From Pseudomonas koreensis (GTDB lineage: Bacteria; Pseudomonadota; Gammaproteobacteria; Pseudomonadales; Pseudomonadaceae): DNA of 64,000 bases. Below, piece by piece: positions 53,250-60,340 of this stretch. A program made the translations under genes and the position numbers. The stretch lies in contig NZ_JAOEJU010000013.1 in assembly GCF_025447595.1 (NCBI RefSeq), forward strand, positions 62,001 through 126,000. Reading direction: 5' to 3'. Position 1 is the first letter of the stretch. Each line of letters opens with the position of its first letter. The notes under the pieces are model-generated. The model was not told the origin of the DNA, ran no database searches, and saw only the letters and a program-made list of their open reading frames with translations.

Positions 53250-53918
53250 ATGACGCTTCATTACATCTACGACCCGCTGTGCGGCTGGTGCTATGGCGCC
53301 AAACCCCTGGTGCAGGCCGCACAGCACGTGCTGCCGGTGATCGCCCACGCCGGCGGCATGATGACCGGTGCGAACCGCCAAAGCGTTTCGCCGCAACTGC
53401 GCAATTACGTGATGCCTCATGACCGGCGCATTGCCGAATACACCGGTCAGCCATTCGGCGAAGCTTATTTCGAAGGCCTGTTGCGCGATCACTCGGCGGT
53501 GTTTGATTCGGCACCACCGATTGCAGCTGTGATGGCAGCGGAAAAAATCGATGGTCGTGGCCTGGAGCTACTTGGCCGTTTGCAAACTGCGCACTATGTC
53601 GAGGGGCGGCGAATTGCCGACGAAAGTGTGCTTGTGGAATACGCGGTGGAGCAGGGCTACAACGCCGAGATGTTCTTGAATGCCATGCAGTCCGTCGACA
53701 CCGAACAACACATAAAGAACAGCCGCGCCCTGTTGGCCAAACTCGGTGGGCAGGGTTTTCCAACTTTCGCACTGGAGCGAGACGGTCAGTTCACACTGGT
53801 TGATATCGGGCCGTGGCTGGGCAAGCCACAAGCCTTCGCCCAATGGTTAAGTGAGTCAATTACACCTGCGCCAAGGACTGAAACCCTGCCAGTCTGTGGC
53901 CTCGACGGTTGCGCGTGA
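53250..53918 (+). CDS. Cytosolic DsbA-family oxidoreductase-like protein
   Basis: A 222-residue thioredoxin-fold protein starting MTLHYIYDPLCGWCYGAK: a CGWC active site at residues 11-14 and no signal peptide. The C-terminal part has the cis-Pro loop region (GGQGFPTFAL, about 171-180). It ends in VCGLDGCA, a second cysteine pair not usual in DsbA, which could bind metal or act as a resolving pair. It resembles FrnE/2-hydroxychromene-carboxylate-isomerase relatives. It lies alone between the receptor promoter and the porin leader. Function uncertain. Confidence 0.8.
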   Translation: MTLHYIYDPLCGWCYGAKPLVQAAQHVLPVIAHAGGMMTGANRQSVSPQLRNYVMPHDRRIAEYTGQPFGEAYFEGLLRDHSAVFDSAPPIAAVMAAEKIDGRGLELLGRLQTAHYVEGRRIADESVLVEYAVEQGYNAEMFLNAMQSVDTEQHIKNSRALLAKLGGQGFPTFALERDGQFTLVDIGPWLGKPQAFAQWLSESITPAPRTETLPVCGLDGCA

Positions 53919-54021
53919 TCCAGCATCAAAATCCCTGATGGAGAGCAATTCCGTGCACGAAGCCATCGCAAAATTTACTTTTTTTAGACGTTTTTCGCCT
54001 ATTTAAAGACGATTCTTGAAA

Positions 54022-54051
54022 TTGACACATTGTTGAGGGCGCGGCTACGAT
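54022..54051 (+). promoter_or_regulatory. Sigma-70-type promoter upstream of the porin gene
   Basis: TTGACA (54022-54027) and TACGAT (54046-54051) are separated by 18 bp. Transcription would start near 54058, about 160 nt before the porin ATG. Confidence 0.65.
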
Positions 54052-54100
54052 TCGGCCCAACGCCTGTGGCTAACCGCCATGACACAAAATCAGGAGCAGG

Positions 54101-54135
54101 CCCGCCATGACATTGTCTTGAGCGGGTCTTTTTGT
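54101..54135 (+). terminator. Terminator-like hairpin in the porin leader (attenuator or sRNA end)
   Basis: CCCGC pairs with GCGGG (stem GCCCGC-type around CATGACATTGTCTTGA), followed by TCTTTTTG. It lies between the promoter at 54022-54051 and the porin ATG at 54218. CCGCCATGACA occurs at 54074-54084 and again at 54102-54112. Either a small RNA of about 75 nt ends here, or the leader attenuates porin transcription. Confidence 0.55.
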
Positions 54136-54217
54136 TTCGGGGTGAATAAAAGAGTGCACCAAGCGCCGTTTCAGCCGTTCGACACAGCGCGTTTCAACCC
54201 GTAATAAGGAAAACAAA

Positions 54218-55504
54218 ATGTTGAACAAGCGAATCAGTTTGATCGCACTGGGGATGTTGAGCGCCACTCAGGCAATGGCTAGCGACCAGTCCGAGTCCAA
54301 GGGTTTTGTTGAAGACAGCAGTCTGAAAGTGCTGCTGCGCAATGCCTATATCAATCGTGACTACAAAGATGGCAACCAGGACAAGGCCGAGTGGGGCCAG
54401 GCGGCCATCGGTACGTTCTCGTCCGGTTTCACCCAGGGCACCGTCGGTGTAGGTGTGGATGCGTTCGGTCTGTATGCACTGCGTCTGGACGGCGGCAAGG
54501 GCCGCAGCGGCGCCGGCGGTATCGACTTCTTCAAACAGGGTGACAGCGGCAACGCGGCTGACGATCTGTCGAAGGGCGGCGCAGCGGTGAAATTCCGTCT
54601 GTCCAACACCGTGCTGACCTACGGCGACCAGATGCCGGCCCTGCCGGTGCTGAGTTACGACAACGTGCGTCTGCTGCCGGAAAGCTACACCGGTACCTTG
54701 ATCACCTCCAAAGAAATCAAAGGTCTGCAACTGGATGCCGGTCGTTTCACCGCCGAATCGCGCAAGAGCGCTGAAGGTCGTGACAGCGGTGGTCTGAAGT
54801 CGATCAACGTGTTGGGCGGTAGCTACCAGTTCACCGAACAGTTCAAGGCTGCGCTGTACGCTTCCGACGTCGAAGACGTGCTGAAGAAGCAATACGTGAA
54901 CGCCAACTACGTGTTCCCGATCGACAAGGATCAGTCCCTGACCCTGGACTTCAACGGTTACCGCACCAAGCTGGACAACTCCTACGTCCGCGAAAACGGT
55001 GTGACCGGCGATGACAACAAGATCTGGAGCCTGGCAGCAACCTTCGCCACCGGCCCGCACTCGTTCACCGTGGCGCACCAGCGCTCCACTGGCGACAGCA
55101 ACCTGGGTTACGCCTACGGCGGTTACCAGAAAGGTCAGGGTCGCGTGGGTGACGGTGGCAATACCATCTACCTGGCCAACTCCTACTGGTCCGACTTCAA
55201 CGCGGAAGACGAGCGCAGCTGGCAGCTGGGTTACGGTCTGGACTTCACGGCGTTCGGCGTACCGGGTCTGAGCTACAACTTTGCGTATGTGCGTGGTGAT
55301 AACATCACCACCTCCACCAGCACTGGCGGTACCGAGCGCGAATACTTCAACCAGTTCAAGTACGTCGTGCAAAGTGGCCCGGCCAAAGACCTGAGCATCA
55401 AGCTGCGCAGCTCGATCCTGCGTGTTTCGCAGAAATCCAGCGAATACAACGTCAGCGGTAACGAGCTGCGTGTTTTCGTGGATTACCCGATCAACATCTT
55501 CTGA
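54218..55504 (+). CDS. OprD-family outer-membrane porin
   Basis: A 428-residue precursor: signal peptide (NKRISLIALGMLSATQAMA, cleavage near residue 21), then an 18-strand OprD-type barrel with alternating aromatic and polar residues. Typical signatures are SSLKVLLRNAYINRDYK (N-terminal strand), GFTQGTVGVGVDAFGLYALRLDGG and QWLGYGLDFTAFGVPGLSYNFAYVRG-like C-terminal strands (here SWQLGYGLDFTAFGVPGL), ending in DYPINIF with a terminal Phe. OprD relatives carry amino acids, peptides or aromatic acids; the substrate cannot be inferred with certainty (OprQ/OprE-like is possible). The ATG follows AAGGAAAAC. Confidence 0.9.
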   Translation: MLNKRISLIALGMLSATQAMASDQSESKGFVEDSSLKVLLRNAYINRDYKDGNQDKAEWGQAAIGTFSSGFTQGTVGVGVDAFGLYALRLDGGKGRSGAGGIDFFKQGDSGNAADDLSKGGAAVKFRLSNTVLTYGDQMPALPVLSYDNVRLLPESYTGTLITSKEIKGLQLDAGRFTAESRKSAEGRDSGGLKSINVLGGSYQFTEQFKAALYASDVEDVLKKQYVNANYVFPIDKDQSLTLDFNGYRTKLDNSYVRENGVTGDDNKIWSLAATFATGPHSFTVAHQRSTGDSNLGYAYGGYQKGQGRVGDGGNTIYLANSYWSDFNAEDERSWQLGYGLDFTAFGVPGLSYNFAYVRGDNITTSTSTGGTEREYFNQFKYVVQSGPAKDLSIKLRSSILRVSQKSSEYNVSGNELRVFVDYPINIF

Positions 55505-55533
55505 TGATCGGTTGAACCCGCAAAGCGCGACAG

Positions 55534-55564
55534 AAAAACCCCGACTTGTTCGGGGTTTTTTTTT
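55534..55564 (+). terminator. Porin rho-independent terminator
   Basis: AAAACCCCGA, CTTG loop, TTCGGGGTTTT followed by a long T-run, 30 bases after the porin stop. Confidence 0.93.
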
Positions 55565-55685
55565 GACGCTTTTTGAAAAAACAGCATAAAAACCCGTGTT
55601 TTTGTCATTTGAAATGCACTTTCAAGCCGTTTCAAATCGCGTTTCAAACAGGGCTTTAAATGCCTGAAATTCTTTCTCATGGACG

Positions 55686-55734
55686 CAAATTCTCCACCTA
55701 ATAGATTAGGCCGCTCAATGCAGCGGAGAATTTG
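55686..55734 (+). promoter_or_regulatory. Three-way-junction leader covering the hydroxylase ribosome-binding site
   Basis: The outer helix pairs CAAATTCT (55686-55693) with AGAATTTG (55727-55734). Inside, CCTAA-TAGA-TTAGG (55697-55710) and CCGCT-CAATGC-AGCGG (55711-55726) stack directly on each other and on the outer helix with only three unpaired bases. The Shine-Dalgarno GGAG (55725-55728) is split across the last two helices, so the ATG at 55738 would be blocked when folded. Confidence 0.55.
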
Positions 55735-55737
55735 GTA

Positions 55738-56484
55738 ATGATCGTTTTAACCAGAGAAGTGGGCGAATCGCTACGGCGCGACAAGTACGCCAATGTGCAG
55801 GGTGCTGACTTCAATCTCTACGGTCATTTCGCCGACTTCGTCAGACTGACCAAAAGTTGGGAAAACATGGAGCCTGACAGTTACTACGGTCAGGCCGAAG
55901 CCGGCATGCGTTACCGTCGTTACAGCGACTTTGAATACAACCCCAAGACTCGCGAACTGAAGCAGCTGGAACATCGCGCGTACGTGCAGTCCAAGGCCAA
56001 CAACAGCTATGTGGGCGGCGTGGTGCGTCACTTCCAGGACTTCTCGGACGAAGTCATCAGCTCGCCGGTGATGCGCAGCCTGATCGACACCGATTTTGAA
56101 GTGTACAAAAGCGTTCTGCCGGAAGAGCTGCACGATGAAATCTGGCAGTGCCAGATCCATCAGATCCGCATCGAGATCAAGCCCGGCAAACAACTGGAAA
56201 TCACCCCGGAAGGGATTCACTGCGACGGTTATCCGTTCAGCGGCGTGCACTTCTGGGGCCGCAATAATGTCGAGGGTGCGGAGAGTCGTCTGTACGACAT
56301 CCACGAGCATCAACTGGCGTCGACCACCTACCAGGAAATCCTCGACACCACTTACTTCCTCGACCGCGACATGCGCCACTACGTGACACCGGCTCGCAAC
56401 ACTCACTCTCACGCCATGGCGTACCGGCAGATCCTGGCGATTTCTTTCTCGCGGCCCGGGACCGCTTTCGACATTGTTTGCTAA
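55738..56484 (+). CDS. 2OG-Fe(II) dioxygenase, free L-amino-acid hydroxylase family
   Basis: A 248-residue member of the 2OG-Fe dioxygenase family PF10014, whose characterised members hydroxylate free L-amino acids such as isoleucine, leucine and methionine. Visible features are QCQIHQIRIEIKPGKQLEITPEGIHCDGYPFSGVHFWGRNNVEG, with H-x-D in GIHCDGYPF (about residues 159-167) and a distal His candidate in YVTPARNTHSHAMAYRQILAISF. The start is ATG 55738 with GGAG 9 nt upstream. Next come a GNAT gene (11-bp overlap) and azlCD, so the product is probably acetylated and/or exported. Confidence 0.82.
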   Translation: MIVLTREVGESLRRDKYANVQGADFNLYGHFADFVRLTKSWENMEPDSYYGQAEAGMRYRRYSDFEYNPKTRELKQLEHRAYVQSKANNSYVGGVVRHFQDFSDEVISSPVMRSLIDTDFEVYKSVLPEELHDEIWQCQIHQIRIEIKPGKQLEITPEGIHCDGYPFSGVHFWGRNNVEGAESRLYDIHEHQLASTTYQEILDTTYFLDRDMRHYVTPARNTHSHAMAYRQILAISFSRPGTAFDIVC

Positions 56485-56941
56485 TCAGATCACCCAAGTA
56501 GACGGCCTCGAGTGTTCGACGCCGGTGGTGCTGCGGCGCGCGACGGCCAAGGACGCGCAGCGCATGGAGCGTTTCTTCCGCCAGTTCGACGAAGTGTCGT
56601 TCTGCGAATGGCAGGACGCCAAATGCCTGCGGGGCGTACTGATCCAGAAAACCACCACGGCCTATCTCGCCTTCGATGTCGAAGGCGAAATCGTCGGCGC
56701 GGTGCTGGGGGGCATGCTGGGCAGTCGCGGCACCATCAACCATCTGGCGGTCAGCCTGCGCTATCGCAGCCAAGGTGTGGGCCAACGGCTGGTGGAAGCG
56801 GCGTCGGCCGATATGAAGCGAGTCGGTGTACTGCGGATGTTTCTGTTCGTCGACGATGCTAACCTCGCGGGCAAGCGTTTCTGGACGGCCCAGGGTTTTT
56901 GCGAACCTCACGGCGAGCGGACATTTGAGAGGGATCTATGA
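56474..56941 (+). CDS. GNAT N-acetyltransferase
   Basis: A 155-residue GNAT domain. Acetyl-CoA-binding motif A is INHLAVSLRYRSQGVGQRLVEAASADMKR (about residues 94-122, R-x-x-G-x-G-type QGVGQRL), preceded by EGEIVGAVLGG and followed by LFVDDANLAGKRFWTAQGF. The start is poorly defined: TTG 56474 overlaps the hydroxylase stop by 11 bp and lacks a ribosome-binding site, so translation is probably coupled. The stop overlaps azlC as ATGA. It likely acetylates the amino acid made by the upstream hydroxylase or one like it; this is inference. Confidence 0.82.
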   Translation: MFANQITQVDGLECSTPVVLRRATAKDAQRMERFFRQFDEVSFCEWQDAKCLRGVLIQKTTTAYLAFDVEGEIVGAVLGGMLGSRGTINHLAVSLRYRSQGVGQRLVEAASADMKRVGVLRMFLFVDDANLAGKRFWTAQGFCEPHGERTFERDL

Positions 56942-57654
56942 ATGAAACATCCGGCAGTGCGCCGCTGATGGTCGACCGTCAGCCATCGCGCACCTTTGCC
57001 GAAGCCAGCCCGGTCGTGGCCGGTTACTTCACCGTGTCGTTCGTGTTCGGGCTGATGGCGGTCAACGCCGGGCTGCCGCTGTGGCTGCCGGTGGCCATGT
57101 GTCTGTTCGTGTATGCCGGGGCTTCGCAATTCGCGGCGCTGGCGCTGATCAGCAGCGGGGCGTCGCTGACTACCATCGTGCTGACCACGTTTCTGATCAA
57201 TGCGCGGCACATGCTGATGTCGGTCTACATGGCGAAGGCCCTGCGGGCGCTGGGCCTGAGCCGCATGGAGCGCTGGTGTTACGCCGGCGGCCTGACCGAC
57301 GAATCGTTCGCCTTCCACAGCGTCAAACTGGGCACTGGTGCGCCGGTGAACATTCGATATCTGATCGGCTTCAACCTGTTCTGCCACACCTCCTGGGTGA
57401 TCGGCGGATTGCTCGGCGCCCTGTGCGCGCAATACGCCTCGCACCTGATCAAATACCAGCTCGACTACGCACTGACCGCGATGATGCTCTACGTGCTGGT
57501 CTCGCTGTGCAACACCCGCAACAAACTCATCGCCGCTATGGCCGCAGTCGTCTGCATGGGCGCACTGAGTCTGGTGGGCAGCTCGCCATTCAACGTTTTC
57601 ATTGCCACGTTTGTGGGCTGCGGAGTGGGTGTATGCCTGACCAAACGTTCCTGA
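56938..57654 (+). CDS. azlC: AzlC branched-chain amino-acid exporter, large subunit
   Basis: A 238-residue AzlC-family inner-membrane protein with about seven or eight hydrophobic segments. Typical landmarks are YFTVSFVFGLMAVNAGLPLWLPVAMCLFVYAGASQFAALALI (about residues 30-70), NARHMLMSVYMAKALR and DESFAFHS. AzlC and AzlD together export branched-chain amino acids and analogues. It overlaps the GNAT stop by 4 bp and the azlD start by 22 bp. Confidence 0.9.
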   Translation: MNETSGSAPLMVDRQPSRTFAEASPVVAGYFTVSFVFGLMAVNAGLPLWLPVAMCLFVYAGASQFAALALISSGASLTTIVLTTFLINARHMLMSVYMAKALRALGLSRMERWCYAGGLTDESFAFHSVKLGTGAPVNIRYLIGFNLFCHTSWVIGGLLGALCAQYASHLIKYQLDYALTAMMLYVLVSLCNTRNKLIAAMAAVVCMGALSLVGSSPFNVFIATFVGCGVGVCLTKRS

Positions 57655-57950
57655 TTCTGGTGGTCGCGCTGATGATGGCCGTGACCTTCCTGCCACGGGC
57701 CTTGCCGTTGCAGGTCAATACCGAGCACTGGCCGCCCTTCGTCGCTCGGGCGCTGGAATACCTGCCGGTGGCGATCGTCGCTGCGATCAGCCTGACACCC
57801 TTGTTGATCAAGGATCAGCACATACAGCTCGATCGCCCGGAATTCTATGCAGCGATTCCGACGCTGTTATGTGCGTATTTCAGCAAAAACCTCTTTCTCA
57901 GTGTGGCGGTTGGGACGGCTGCGTACATTGCGCTCGGCTCGTTCATGTAG
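57633..57950 (+). CDS. azlD: AzlD branched-chain amino-acid exporter, small subunit
   Basis: A 105-residue protein with three or four hydrophobic helices (FLILVVALMMAVTFLPRALPLQV, VAIVAAISLTPLLI, LFLSVAVGTAAYIALGSFM), typical of AzlD. Start ATG 57633 lies inside the azlC end. The last 84 bp overlap the 3' end of the convergent lysR gene. Confidence 0.88.
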   Translation: MPDQTFLILVVALMMAVTFLPRALPLQVNTEHWPPFVARALEYLPVAIVAAISLTPLLIKDQHIQLDRPEFYAAIPTLLCAYFSKNLFLSVAVGTAAYIALGSFM

Positions 57951-58793
57951 CGGCAGATCGACCACGTCGTTCAACGCCTGGCCGGACAGATCCGGATTGT
58001 TCACCGCCAGGCGTACTTCGAGGAAATCCTCAAACCCGGGGAAAATCGTCAGGCCGTTCTTCTGCGCGGCCTCGCGGGAGACCATGCCGACCGCGTCCAT
58101 CTGGGTGATGAGCGACAGGGTCAGCGTTTCGCTGCAGGAGTAAATCGTCCGTTGGCTGTTTTCGTGATTACCCAGCCCCGCGTCGAGAAAACGCAAAAAG
58201 CTGTGGGAATACGGACAATCTTCTGCGGGACGCACCTGAAACTTGTTACCAAGCAACGTCAGTGGATCGTTCTCCTGACCACAGTGAGCGCCGACCACCT
58301 GCACCTGCACTTCAGGCAGGACAATGCTTGGCAAACCCGGACGCTGCGGGCCGATCAACACCGCAAGGTCGAAGTCCTCGTTCTTCAGCTTGCTGAGGTT
58401 TTCCATCGACTCGGCGTAGCTGAATTCCATCTGGTAATCGGGAAACACCTCGATCAGGCGTCCGATCATTCGCCGGTTGAAGTCCGGCGCAAGCGTGGTG
58501 TTCAACGCCACTTTCAACGTGCGCTGTCCCGGCACCTTCAACGCTTCGACTTTCTCTTCCATCTGCCGCGTGGCAATCAGCACTCTGTCCATATAAGGCG
58601 TCAGCTCCGTGCCTTGCGGCGTCAGCGTCAGCCCTTTGTTGGAACGGCGAAACAAGCGGAAACCGAACTGCTCTTCGACCTTGTTCAACTGTGCGGCCAA
58701 GGCCTGCACAGTCAGGCACGAATGCTCGGCTGCGGCCGACAAGGAGCCGGTCTGCACGATGCGCATGAGGTTGCGTAAGGTTCTGCTATCCAT
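57867..58793 (-). CDS. LysR-family regulator of the hydroxylase/azlCD cluster (probable)
   Basis: A 308-residue LysR regulator. The HTH is at residues 1-60 (LRNLMRIVQTGSLSAAAEHSCLTVQALAAQLNKVEEQFGFRLFRRSNKGLTLTPQG), followed by an effector domain (VALNTTLAPDFNRRMIGRLIEVFPDYQMEFSYAESM ...). It runs toward azlD and their ends overlap by 84 bp in antisense, which is long for convergent genes. The C-terminal 28 residues (NVRSRPNRHTEKEVFAEIRT) are atypical and encoded inside the overlap, so the original stop may have been lost. Effector unknown; a branched or hydroxylated amino acid fits the neighbours. Confidence 0.83.
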   Translation of the reverse strand: MDSRTLRNLMRIVQTGSLSAAAEHSCLTVQALAAQLNKVEEQFGFRLFRRSNKGLTLTPQGTELTPYMDRVLIATRQMEEKVEALKVPGQRTLKVALNTTLAPDFNRRMIGRLIEVFPDYQMEFSYAESMENLSKLKNEDFDLAVLIGPQRPGLPSIVLPEVQVQVVGAHCGQENDPLTLLGNKFQVRPAEDCPYSHSFLRFLDAGLGNHENSQRTIYSCSETLTLSLITQMDAVGMVSREAAQKNGLTIFPGFEDFLEVRLAVNNPDLSGQALNDVVDLPLHERAERNVRSRPNRHTEKEVFAEIRT

Positions 58794-58980
58794 GGGTAAT
58801 GCCCTCTGAAGTGGGCTGGGTATTGTTGTGTACGTGACGGCCTGAACGGCGCCATTTGCTGGCTATATTCCTGTACCTGAGCATAGTTGTCGCGCAATTA
58901 GTAGCGAATTGATGTCCCCGCCGATGGCTGGAGGCTGACACAGGATCGGGGTTTTTGGTGACGTGGGGGTGATTGGGGTC

Positions 58981-59021
58981 AAAAAAAGTGCCCGACTCGA
59001 AGGAGCCGGGCACTTTTTTGT
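58981..59021. terminator. Strong bidirectional terminator without an obvious gene
   Basis: AAAAAAAGTGCCCG ... CGGGCACTTTTTTG forms a 13-bp stem with A- and T-runs on both sides. It lies between the divergent lysR (starts 58793) and nuclease-domain gene (starts 59240), so neither known gene ends here. The gap 58794-59239 shows no open frame I can support. Confidence 0.85.
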
Positions 59022-59239
59022 GCGGTCGGGTTACAGCGGCTGGGACAATTTCGTACAGCCCTCTCGCGCTGTTCAGCGTTGATGCCGGAAGCCTCCTATT
59101 GAAAGACAAGAACGGACTGATTTATTACCGCAGCACAAGTGGCTGAAATATCAGGCAGTTAATTTCGGGACTTTTTCAGTCCGAGGCCATTGGATATCCA
59201 GGCAATGCCGGCATCCGCGAAGCTAGCGAGAGGATGCCA

Positions 59240-59773
59240 ATGAGTGTGCCTGGGAGCAGGGCGTTACCTGAACAAAAGAACTGGAAGGATCTTGGTTTAC
59301 CGGACATTCGGGACATTGATCCCGAGTTACTGACTTCTGCGATCAGAGAACGTCCGGGTGCCGAGAGTCTGGAGGCTGCATGGGAGCAAGTTGCCAAAGG
59401 CTTGGGACTTCATGACGGCCTCAATTCAACAGTGATTGAGACACCCATTTGCCCTGTTCTGGTGAGGCGCGAGCACTTGTTGCACATTGTGGAAAAACGC
59501 CCGAATGCTCGGGAGCGCTTCACAGACTTCGCGCAAGACACCCTGAAAAAGCCGTTAGAGATCTGGAAGATTTCCTACGATGACGACTCTTTCCGACTGA
59601 CATACATCGGTGTCTACAACACGAAATACCAGATGCTGGTCGTGATCCATATCGATCACGGCAACGTACTCTGGAACTTCATGAACTGTGACAAAAAGGG
59701 ACTGAACAAGCATCGGCATGGAGAGCTGCTGTTCCAACGTTACCGATGGCCCAAACAAAAAGGGCAGCCTTAA
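59240..59773 (+). CDS. Stand-alone nuclease-toxin-like domain (PBECR-type)
   Basis: A 177-residue soluble protein. The C-terminal 90 residues (PVLVRREHLLHIVEKRPNARERFTDFAQDTLKKPLEIW ... LVVIHIDHGNVLWNFM ... GELLFQRY) have the look of the phage-barnase-EndoU-ColicinE5/D-RelE-like (PBECR) nuclease superfamily found as toxin tips of polymorphic toxins and on phage proteins. The delivery or structural part is missing; residues 1-70 are only a short helical lead-in. The start is ATG 59240 (an ATG two codons upstream is possible) with GAGAGG 7 nt upstream. No immunity gene is recognised next to it. The family call is from memory of the pattern only. Confidence 0.6.
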   Translation: MSVPGSRALPEQKNWKDLGLPDIRDIDPELLTSAIRERPGAESLEAAWEQVAKGLGLHDGLNSTVIETPICPVLVRREHLLHIVEKRPNARERFTDFAQDTLKKPLEIWKISYDDDSFRLTYIGVYNTKYQMLVVIHIDHGNVLWNFMNCDKKGLNKHRHGELLFQRYRWPKQKGQP

Positions 59774-59785
59774 CAGACTGCCCTT
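59759..59785 (+). terminator. Hairpin after the nuclease-domain gene
   Basis: AAGGGCAG and CTGCCCTT are perfect 8-bp arms overlapping the stop codon region, without a T-run. The rest of the gap, 59786-60121, contains a short open frame (59718-59942) whose translation I do not recognise; it may be decayed sequence. Confidence 0.4.
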
Positions 59786-60121
59786 CACGAAAAAGTTGCT
59801 TGATATTGTGCTCCCTCAAGCAGGGGAGAAGAGGTCTCACCCGAACGCTGATTTTCAGGTCATCAACGGGGTTCCTAACGCCGACTATCGCCACCTGATG
59901 GCAGTCGGTTTCGCGCTCTTGGGGCCGATTCTCGGCCACTGAATCTGATGTGTCAACCTACGACTTCAATGGGTAAGCGGTAGAGACATAGGTGTATCAA
60001 TTCATTACACCACCTCACAAATGAAGTACCCCACCCCTACTTTTTCCCCTCCCGGCACACGCCTACATTGAGCTCCAACACCTGACCATCATCCCGAGGG
60101 CAGGTCACTGGAGTAGTCGTC

Positions 60122-60340
60122 ATGCCATTTGTCAGCGTACGCATCACCCGCGACGGTGTTACCCGTGAGCAGAAAGCTCAGGTGATCGCCGAAATCACTG
60201 AAACCCTGGAACGCGTCCTCAACAAGCGCCCCGACCTGACCCACATCGTGATCGAAGAAGTCGACACCGATAACTGGGGCTACGCCGGCATCACCACCAC
60301 CGAATACCGCCGACAACTGGCGGAACGGGGCCAGTCATGA
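60122..60340 (+). CDS. Tautomerase family protein (4-oxalocrotonate tautomerase-like)
   Basis: A 72-residue protein with the N-terminal Met-Pro (MPFVSVRITRDGVTREQKAQVI) whose Pro becomes the catalytic residue after Met removal, and the beta-alpha-beta pattern of 4-OT-like tautomerases (VLNKRPDLTHIVIEEVDTDNWGYAG). The start is ATG 60122 behind GGAG. The stop overlaps the next gene by 4 bp (ATGA). It heads a three-gene set with a FrnE-type and an SDR gene. Confidence 0.87.
   Translation: MPFVSVRITRDGVTREQKAQVIAEITETLERVLNKRPDLTHIVIEEVDTDNWGYAGITTTEYRRQLAERGQS

Noticed and set aside
59718..59942. 74-codon plus-strand frame overlapping the end of the nuclease-domain gene
   Set aside because: Its first third is the out-of-frame end of another gene, there is no ribosome-binding site, and the translation is not recognisable; kept only as a note for the gap.
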